Assembly: GCF_003434305.1 (NCBI RefSeq)
Contig: NZ_QKKX01000035.1
Span: 62,001-126,000, forward strand
DNA length: 64,000 nt
DNA from: Micromonospora sp. MW-13
Lineage (GTDB): Bacteria; Actinomycetota; Actinomycetes; Mycobacteriales; Micromonosporaceae
Direction of reading: 5' to 3'
The first letter of the stretch is position 1, and every line of letters begins with the position of its first letter. This document shows positions 58,421-64,000 of this stretch, in pieces. The notes beneath the pieces are model-generated. The model had not been told where the DNA came from and searched no databases. It worked only from the letters and a program-made list of their open reading frames with translations. A program made the translations under genes and the position numbers.

Positions 58421-59178
58421 ACCTGACCCTGCGCATCTGGCGCCAGCGCGGCCCCGAGGACAAGGGTCGGATGGTGACCTACCAGGTCGACGACGTCTCC
58501 CCCGACATGTCGTTCCTGGAGATGCTCGACGTGCTCAACGAGCGGCTGATCCTCTCCGGCGAGGAGCCGGTGGCGTTCGACCACGACTGCCGCGAGGGCA
58601 TCTGCGGCATGTGCGGCCTGATGATCAACGGCGACGCGCACGGTCCGCAGCGCGGCACCACCGCGTGCCAGCTGCACATGCGGCAGTTCTCCGACGGCGA
58701 CACGATCGACATCGAGCCGTGGCGGGCCCGCGCCTTCCCGGTCATCAAGGACCTGGTGGTCGACCGGGGCGCCTTCGACAAGATCATCGCTGCCGGCGGG
58801 TACATCACCGCACCGACCGGCAGCGCCCCCGAGGCGCACTCCACGCCGGTGGCCAAGGCCAACGCGGACGCCGCCTTCACCTCGGCCGCGTGCATCGGCT
58901 GCGGGGCCTGCGTGGCGGCCTGCCCGAACGGCTCCGGAATGCTGTTCACCGCCGCCAAGCTCACCCAGCTCTCGCTGCTGCCGCAGGGCCAGCCGGAGCG
59001 GTACACCCGGGTGGTCGGGATGGTCGACGCGCACGACGAGGCCGGCTTCGGCGGCTGCACCAACGCCGGCGAGTGCACGGTGGTCTGCCCGAAGGGCATC
59101 CCGCTGAACACCATCGGCCGGCTCAACCGCGACTACCTCGCGGCCACCGCCAAGGGCGGGGGCACTCCGGGCTCCTGA
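58417..59178 (+). CDS. sdhB: Succinate dehydrogenase iron-sulfur subunit
   Basis: This 253-residue subunit has the [2Fe-2S] cysteines in CREGICGMCG and TTACQLHM, and the [4Fe-4S]/[3Fe-4S] sets in CIGCGACVAACPNGSG and CTNAGECTVVCPKGIP. It relays electrons from SdhA to SdhC. GTG 58417 overlaps the sdhA stop. Confidence 0.95.
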   Translation: MNLTLRIWRQRGPEDKGRMVTYQVDDVSPDMSFLEMLDVLNERLILSGEEPVAFDHDCREGICGMCGLMINGDAHGPQRGTTACQLHMRQFSDGDTIDIEPWRARAFPVIKDLVVDRGAFDKIIAAGGYITAPTGSAPEAHSTPVAKANADAAFTSAACIGCGACVAACPNGSGMLFTAAKLTQLSLLPQGQPERYTRVVGMVDAHDEAGFGGCTNAGECTVVCPKGIPLNTIGRLNRDYLAATAKGGGTPGS

Positions 59179-59297
59179 CCCGGCCGTGCCCCGACGGGCC
59201 GACCGCCGCACCCCAGCGAGGGCCGGTCGGCCCGTCTCCGGGCAGGCCGCGCGGGCGACGGTGCCGGCCCGGCGGGCGACGGCCGGCCACCGGCGGT

Positions 59298-60266
59298 TCA
59301 GATCAGCACGCTCCAGGTCACCGGACCGACGAGACCGTCGGCGACGAGACCGTTGCGGCTCTGGAAGCTGCGTACCGCGGTGGTGGTGACCGAACCGAGC
59401 CCGCCGTCCACGACGAGGCTCGCACCCCGGGCGTTGAGCGCGGTCTGGAGGCCACGGACCAGGTCGCCGGAGTTGCCCTCCCGCAGGGGCAGGACGAGGG
59501 CCGTCCAGGTGATCGGGCCGACCAGGCCGTCGGCGTAGAGTCCTCGACCGCTCTGGAACAACCTGACCGCCGAGGCACAGGCCGGCCCGAAGACGCCGTC
59601 CACGACGACGGAGACGCCGCGCGCCCGCACCAGGTACTGGATCACCCGGGGCACCCACCCCGAGGCGCCCTGGCTGACGCTCGGGTAGCCGGTGCTGCCG
59701 ACGGGGGCCGTCGCGCCGAGGGTGATACCCCGGTTGGCCAGGAAGACCCGGGGGTCCGTCGAGGTCAGCCGGGGCCGGTGGATCTCGAAGTGCAGGTGCG
59801 GGCCGCTGGAGTTGCCGGTGGTGCCCATCAGGCCGATCAGCTGTCCGCAGCTGACCTGCTGGCCGACGCCGACCAGCACCCGGTGGAGATGGCCGTAGTA
59901 GGAGAAGTAGCTGTCGGCGTGGTTGAGGTGGACGCTGTTGCCGGTGCGACCGGCCAGGGGACCGCTCGACGTGTCCCCCGGGTACGAGTTGGTCTTGATG
60001 TCCCGGACCGTTCCGTCCGCCGTCGCGTAGACCGGGGTGCCCTGGTCGTTCGCCACGTCCCAGCCCGTGTGGGTGGGCCGGCTGGGAGTCTTGTACCCGG
60101 AGGTCAGTGCGCCGAGCGTCGGGTTGCTCCAGCCGGCGACCGCCGCCAGCGCCGGGCTGGGCACGCCGACGACCCCGACGCCGATCCCGACGCCCAGCGC
60201 CGTGAAAAGGGTGCGGCGCCGAGCCGGCGCGTCGAGTAGGCGGCCCGTTTCCGGATCGTCGCTCAT
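59298..60266 (-). CDS. Secreted M23 peptidase with two peptidoglycan-binding repeats
   Basis: This 322-residue protein has a twin-Arg-like N-terminus (ARRRTLFTALGVGIGVGVVG) and cleavage near ALA-AV. The M23 domain has HTGWDVAN (His, Asp), GHLHRVLVGVGQQVSCGQLIGLMGTTGNSSGPHLHFEIH (catalytic HxH), and two PG_binding_1 repeats (from VPRVIQYLVRARGVS and LVRGLQTALNARGAS) close it. It cleaves peptide cross-links in cell walls. GGGAGACAACA lies before the ATG. Confidence 0.92.
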   Translation of the reverse strand: MSDDPETGRLLDAPARRRTLFTALGVGIGVGVVGVPSPALAAVAGWSNPTLGALTSGYKTPSRPTHTGWDVANDQGTPVYATADGTVRDIKTNSYPGDTSSGPLAGRTGNSVHLNHADSYFSYYGHLHRVLVGVGQQVSCGQLIGLMGTTGNSSGPHLHFEIHRPRLTSTDPRVFLANRGITLGATAPVGSTGYPSVSQGASGWVPRVIQYLVRARGVSVVVDGVFGPACASAVRLFQSGRGLYADGLVGPITWTALVLPLREGNSGDLVRGLQTALNARGASLVVDGGLGSVTTTAVRSFQSRNGLVADGLVGPVTWSVLI

Positions 60267-60623
60267 TGTTGTCTCCCGATGCTCGCTCACGCGCGGTGAC
60301 CGGCGGACGCTCCGGTACCGGCCGGTAGTGATCGTAGATATTCCATCTCGATAGATCAATGTCCGGAACTCTTCCGCCGACTGCCGAGCCGACCGGGCGA
60401 GCCTCCGGGGGACGGCACCCACCTGGCAGGGCATGCGGGACGCCCAGGACGGGCGGCGACCGGATTCGACCGGGGTGCTCCGGACGGTTGGCGGGCCGAC
60501 CAGCACGGCCCGCTCGGCAGTGATGCGGCGGTCACGATGAGTGATTCCGGGGGCCCGCCGGAATCGATCTCTTCCCCTAGGGTGGCGGGACGGATGATCC
60601 GCGACCACCAACGGGAGAGACGA
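60267..60623. other. 357-bp divergent spacer, M23 peptidase / beta-lactamase-like gene
   Basis: It holds the peptidase promoter (60331-60359) and a 10-bp palindrome CCGGTACCGG at 60312-60321 just past the predicted start. The rightward gene has GGGAGAG before its start but no clear promoter. No gene is seen. Confidence 0.5.
60331..60359 (-). promoter_or_regulatory. Promoter of the M23 peptidase gene
   Basis: On the reverse strand TTGATC (60359-60354) and TACGAT (60336-60331) are separated by exactly 17 bp, a strong housekeeping match. Transcription would start near 60324, just inside the CCGGTACCGG palindrome. Confidence 0.65.
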
Positions 60624-61634
60624 GTGACGATCAGGGTGAACCGCAGGGCCGCGCTGGGGCTCGGCACGGTGGCAACCGCCGGCACGGTGCTCGGCGCCGG
60701 CACGCCGGCCTCCGCCGCCGGCCTGCGCCCCCGGAAGGCGGCCAACGCGAGCGAGGCCGCGAGCTGGGTGGCTGCCAGGTACGCGCAGGAGTCCGCCCGG
60801 GCCGGCGGCAACTGGCAGGCGTACGTGACGGTCGCCAACCCGTCCGGTGCCCCGCTGGTGGCCGTCGCCGACGAGGCGGACGCCCAGATCGAGGCGTACA
60901 GCGTGAACAAGATCGCGGTGGCCACGGCGGTGCTGGACAAGGTCGACCGGGGACTGCTCACCCTCGACCAGCGGGTCGACGTGACGGCGTCGATCGTGGT
61001 GCCCGGCGGGGACGGGATCTTCAGCCTGGACGGCGCGTACCCGAGCAGCGTCACCCTCGGGCACGCGCTGGCCAACCTGCTCACCGTCTCCGACGACACC
61101 GCCGTCCGGCTCTGCGGCCTGGTCTGCCCGGCGGTCGAGCTGAACCAGATCCTGGTGGCGAAGGGCTTCCCGAACACGCAGGTGCAGCCGGTGGCCAACC
61201 CGAACCGGTTCTTCCTCGGCACCAGCACCCCCCGGGAGACGCACGACCTGCTGCGGGCGCTGGTCGCCGGCACGCTGCTGTCGGCGTCCTCGACGGCGTT
61301 CCTGCTCGGGCTGCTGCGCTCCCCCGTCGCGTTCACCGACGGGATCCGGCGCGAGATGTCCTCCGCGCAGCGGGCCCGGATCGCCACCAAGGCGGGCTGG
61401 TTCGGCGACGCCCGGCACGAGGCCGGGGTGATCTTCGACTCCGCCGGCGCGGCGGTGCTGACGTACGCCCTGTTCGCCAACGGGCAGGCCGACGCGGACA
61501 ACTTCGGCGCGACCCACCCGGCGGTGCAGGCCCGGGCCCGGATGGGGCGCAGCTTCCTGGCCACCATCGACGGGCTGAGCGGCGTCGGGGCCAGCTACCG
61601 GCCGACCGTGCGGCGGCCGAGCAACGGCGGCTGA
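60624..61634 (+). CDS. Class A beta-lactamase-like serine hydrolase
   Basis: This 336-residue protein starts at GTG 60624 (TIRVNRRAALGLGTVATAG), with GGGAGAG upstream, and has a twin-Arg-like signal ending ASA-AG. YSVNKIAVA is the SxxK motif with the nucleophilic Ser, TVSDDTAVRL the SDN-equivalent (SDD) and TKAGW the KTG-equivalent (KAG). These substitutions make activity on classical beta-lactams uncertain; a cell-wall peptidase or esterase role is possible. Confidence 0.82.
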   Translation: MTIRVNRRAALGLGTVATAGTVLGAGTPASAAGLRPRKAANASEAASWVAARYAQESARAGGNWQAYVTVANPSGAPLVAVADEADAQIEAYSVNKIAVATAVLDKVDRGLLTLDQRVDVTASIVVPGGDGIFSLDGAYPSSVTLGHALANLLTVSDDTAVRLCGLVCPAVELNQILVAKGFPNTQVQPVANPNRFFLGTSTPRETHDLLRALVAGTLLSASSTAFLLGLLRSPVAFTDGIRREMSSAQRARIATKAGWFGDARHEAGVIFDSAGAAVLTYALFANGQADADNFGATHPAVQARARMGRSFLATIDGLSGVGASYRPTVRRPSNGG

Positions 61635-61740
61635 CCAGCCCCCGGGCACCCGCGCGGCCGAGCCGACCGGCACCCGGCGCGCGGGTGCGGCGGCGGACTA
61701 CCGTGTACTGGCGGGACACCGGCGGAGGGGGCGGGCGACG

Positions 61741-62880
61741 ATGGGGGCACCAGCGGAACAGGCCGGGCAGCGGGCGCTCGGGCGGCGGCTGCGCGGTGCG
61801 GCCGGGCTGGCCGCGCTCGCCGGCCTGGCCTGGGTCGCGCGGGACGTGCCGGCGGCGCTGGGCGGGCGGCTGACCGGGGCGCGCGCCGCGCGGGCGGCCC
61901 GCTCGCCGCAGTTCCGCGACGGCACCTTCCACAACCCGGCGAGCACCCGGACGATGGCCGGCGCGCCCGACCGCAACCTGGTCCGCGAGCTGATCTTCGG
62001 CAAGCAGAAGCGCCGGCCGTCCGCCGCCGTCCCGCTGCTGCGGCCGACCGACGCGCCCGCCGCGACCGAGCGCGAACTCAACGTCGTCTGGTACGGCCAC
62101 GCGTCGGCGCTGATCGAGATCGAGGGGCACCGGGTGCTGGTCGACCCGGTGTGGAGCGACCGGTGCTCGCCGTCGGCGCTGGTCGGGCCGCGGCGGCTGC
62201 ACGAGCCCCCGGTCGGCCTCGACGAGTTGCCCGCCGTGGACGCGATCCTGATCTCCCACGACCACTACGACCACCTCGACATGGCCACCGTGCGAGCGCT
62301 GCTGGCCGGGCAGTCGGCGCCGTTCCTGGTGCCGCTGGGCGTCGGCGCCCACCTGGAGCGCTGGGGCGTGCCGGAACACCGGATCGTCGAGCTGGACTGG
62401 TCGGAGAGCCACCGGGCCGGGCCGTTGACGATCACCGCCACCGCCGCCCAGCACTTCTCCGGCCGGGGCCTGCGCCGGGACGGCACGCTGTGGAGCTCGT
62501 GGGTGGTGGCCGGCGCGCACCGGCGGGTCTTCTACACCGGCGACTCCGGCTACTTCGACGGGTACGCCGAGATCGGCGCGGAGCACGGCCCGTTCGACGT
62601 CACGCTGATGCAGATCGGCGCGTACGACCGGGCGTGGCCGAGCATCCACATGTTCCCGGAGGAGGCCGTGGCCGCCCACCTCGACCTGCGCGGCGGGCTG
62701 CTCGTCCCGGTGCACTGGGCGACGTTCAACCTGGCCCTGCACGACTGGTCGGAGCCGGTGGACCGGATCTGGGCCGAGGCGAAGGCCCGCGACGTGCGGC
62801 TGGCCGTGCCCCGCCCCGGCGAGCGGGTGGTGGTCGACGACCCGCCCGCGGTCGACGGCTGGTGGCAGTCGGTCGCCTGA
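61741..62880 (+). CDS. MBL-fold metallohydrolase (NAPE-PLD/UlaG-like)
   Basis: This 379-residue protein has an Ala-rich membrane-proximal start (AALAGLAWVARDVPAALGG) and the MBL fold. LLSHDHYDHLD-type HxHxDH (ISHDHYDHLD), VWYGHASALIEIEGHRVLVDPVW, YTGDSGYFDGY (Asp) and PVHWATFNLALHDW (His) match NAPE-PLD-like enzymes, which act on phosphodiesters. The start ATG 61741 is the first in frame. It faces a convergent dGTPase gene. Confidence 0.85.
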   Translation: MGAPAEQAGQRALGRRLRGAAGLAALAGLAWVARDVPAALGGRLTGARAARAARSPQFRDGTFHNPASTRTMAGAPDRNLVRELIFGKQKRRPSAAVPLLRPTDAPAATERELNVVWYGHASALIEIEGHRVLVDPVWSDRCSPSALVGPRRLHEPPVGLDELPAVDAILISHDHYDHLDMATVRALLAGQSAPFLVPLGVGAHLERWGVPEHRIVELDWSESHRAGPLTITATAAQHFSGRGLRRDGTLWSSWVVAGAHRRVFYTGDSGYFDGYAEIGAEHGPFDVTLMQIGAYDRAWPSIHMFPEEAVAAHLDLRGGLLVPVHWATFNLALHDWSEPVDRIWAEAKARDVRLAVPRPGERVVVDDPPAVDGWWQSVA

Positions 62881-62910
62881 GCGCCCGCGCCGCGCGGGAC
62901 GCGCCCGCCG

Positions 62911-64000
62911 TCAGAGCACGAAGGCGTCCGTCCACAGCGCCCCGGAGCGGCCGGAGAGTGCGTCCAGCATCGCCACCGCCTGGCCGTCGGTGAGCTGCGC
63001 GACGAAGTCGATGATCGCCCGCCCCCGGGCCCGGCCGACCCGGTCCGGGGTGCGCGGATGCAACTCCGCCTCGGCCAGCTCGACCAGGTCGTGCAGCCGG
63101 CGCGGCAGCCGGGACTCCTCCTCCGGGTCGAGCAGCCACTCCCACAGCGCCTCGACGAGGGTGTCCAGCAGCCGGGCCTGGCCGCGCTGGTGCAGGGCGA
63201 GGTCCGGCCGGGCCAGCACGAACCGGTGGTGGACGAACTTGAGCACCTGCACCTCGTGCCACTGCGCCGGGCCCAGCAGCACGTGCCCGGAGCGCACCGA
63301 CGGGTCCTCGGCAACGGTGATCGCGTCGACGAACCGGGTGGTCCACCGGGCGGAGAACCGCGCCACGTACTGCTCCGCCTCGATGGAGCCGTCGAACGGC
63401 ATGGCCAGCAGCCCCTCGACCAGTTCCTCGCGGACGTGCTCCACGGCGGCGGCGAACGCCTCGTCGTCGGCGATCCAGCCGTCCTTGCGGTGCAGTTGCC
63501 GGCGCAGCCGCTCGATCGCCGCCCCCGGCCGGCGGGCCGCCCCGGCCAGGGCCGGCCCGGTGACGGCGCGGAAGTGCCCGTTCTCCCGCTGCCAGGCCAT
63601 CAGCTCGGCGGCCACGGCGCCCTGCTGGAGCACCCCGACCCGGTAGAAGTCCTCCACGTCGTGGATGGCGTAGGCGATGTCGTCGGCGGTGTCCATCACC
63701 GACGCCTCGACGGTCTGCTGCCAGTCGGCGATCCGCCCGGCGAAGGGCTCCCGGGCCTGCCGCAGGTCGTCCAGCTCTGTGCGGTAGGCGCCGAACTTCG
63801 CCGAGCCGCTGTCCGGGTCGTCGGGCGGGGTGGCGGCGCCCCGGGGCGGCGGGTCGAGCTGCCGGGGGTGCGGGTCCGGGTGGTCCAGCCGGGTCCACGG
63901 GTACTTCAGCAGGGCCGCCCGGACCGCCGCGGTCAGGTCGAGGCCGGTGGTCGCCGCGCCCCGGATCTCGGTGCTGGTGACGATCCGGTACGACTGCGCG
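62911..64000 (-). CDS. dGTP triphosphohydrolase-like HD protein (5' end beyond window)
   Basis: The reverse strand encodes 363 residues up to the right edge. ASVMDTADDIAYAIHDVEDFY is the HD-superfamily motif of dNTPases, following a section typical of the family (KFGAYRTELDDLRQAREPFAGRIADWQQ). The C-terminus has SRLPRRLHDLVELAEAEL and an aromatic, acidic end. It would hydrolyse dGTP to deoxyguanosine and triphosphate, but its catalytic N-terminal HD pair lies outside the window. Confidence 0.85.
   Translation of the reverse strand, partial: AQSYRIVTSTEIRGAATTGLDLTAAVRAALLKYPWTRLDHPDPHPRQLDPPPRGAATPPDDPDSGSAKFGAYRTELDDLRQAREPFAGRIADWQQTVEASVMDTADDIAYAIHDVEDFYRVGVLQQGAVAAELMAWQRENGHFRAVTGPALAGAARRPGAAIERLRRQLHRKDGWIADDEAFAAAVEHVREELVEGLLAMPFDGSIEAEQYVARFSARWTTRFVDAITVAEDPSVRSGHVLLGPAQWHEVQVLKFVHHRFVLARPDLALHQRGQARLLDTLVEALWEWLLDPEEESRLPRRLHDLVELAEAELHPRTPDRVGRARGRAIIDFVAQLTDGQAVAMLDALSGRSGALWTDAFVL

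Overview
The window is very GC-rich (most third codon positions are G or C) and carries gene families typical of filamentous Actinobacteria: XRE(DUF5753)/DUF397 pairs, a GPP34 protein, secreted cellulases with CBM2 modules, PAC2, a class F sortase, a DUF3516 helicase and a b558-type succinate dehydrogenase. Taken together this points to Micromonosporaceae, most likely Micromonospora or a close relative. That assignment is an inference from gene content. I see no rRNA, tRNA, CRISPR array, transposase or prophage, and the backbone looks chromosomal.

0-12 kb: a cut metallophosphoesterase; a secreted GH6 cellulase; a GH15 glucoamylase/trehalase-like enzyme coupled to a glucose-dehydrogenase-like SDR; a general-stress-type membrane protein; a GNAT; a MarR-pirin pair; a phospholipase D; an acetoacetate-decarboxylase-like protein; and a SigB/SigF-type sigma factor behind a 449-bp spacer with two palindromes. 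12-24 kb: a GNAT/APC-permease pair, a GPP34 protein divergent from an XRE-DUF397 pair, helicase HrpB, a PP2C phosphatase, a four-module GH9 cellulase and a secreted protease joining a metzincin to a trypsin-like domain. The GH6 and GH9 genes each carry a CebR-type palindrome just downstream of a plausible promoter, so they probably form one cellulose-responsive regulon.

24-37 kb: a zinc-finger/antiporter pair, an LLM flavin oxidoreductase, a succinate-semialdehyde dehydrogenase, small membrane proteins, an ABM-domain membrane protein with an N-terminal 27-nt repeat, a GDSL lipoprotein whose 3' end is tandemly repeated, an EcsC protein, a lysozyme-like protein, PAC2, exonuclease III and a second ABM protein. 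Around 34.7-37.0 kb is a small accessory patch: a DUF397 remnant, several inverted repeats, an intact XRE/DUF397 pair, and a Cys-rich small gene followed by a frameshifted pseudogene.

37-49 kb: a class F sortase coupled to a probable substrate with a PNTG-type sorting signal, TrmB, a DUF3516 helicase with a strong terminator, an unknown 215-aa protein, and a DUF559-type protein flanked by two related long hairpins. A four-gene siderophore-uptake operon under an iron box follows. 49-64 kb: cytidine deaminase, HrpA (with an EAD microsatellite insert), an orphan RmlB-type dehydratase, a LysR regulator divergent from sdhCAB, an M23 peptidase divergent from a class A beta-lactamase-like enzyme, an MBL-fold hydrolase and a cut dGTPase.

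Many neighbouring genes overlap by ATGA or GTGA (SDR/GH15, GNAT/APC, UBP/antiporter, sortase/substrate, the siderophore permeases, sdhA/sdhB), which indicates translational coupling.
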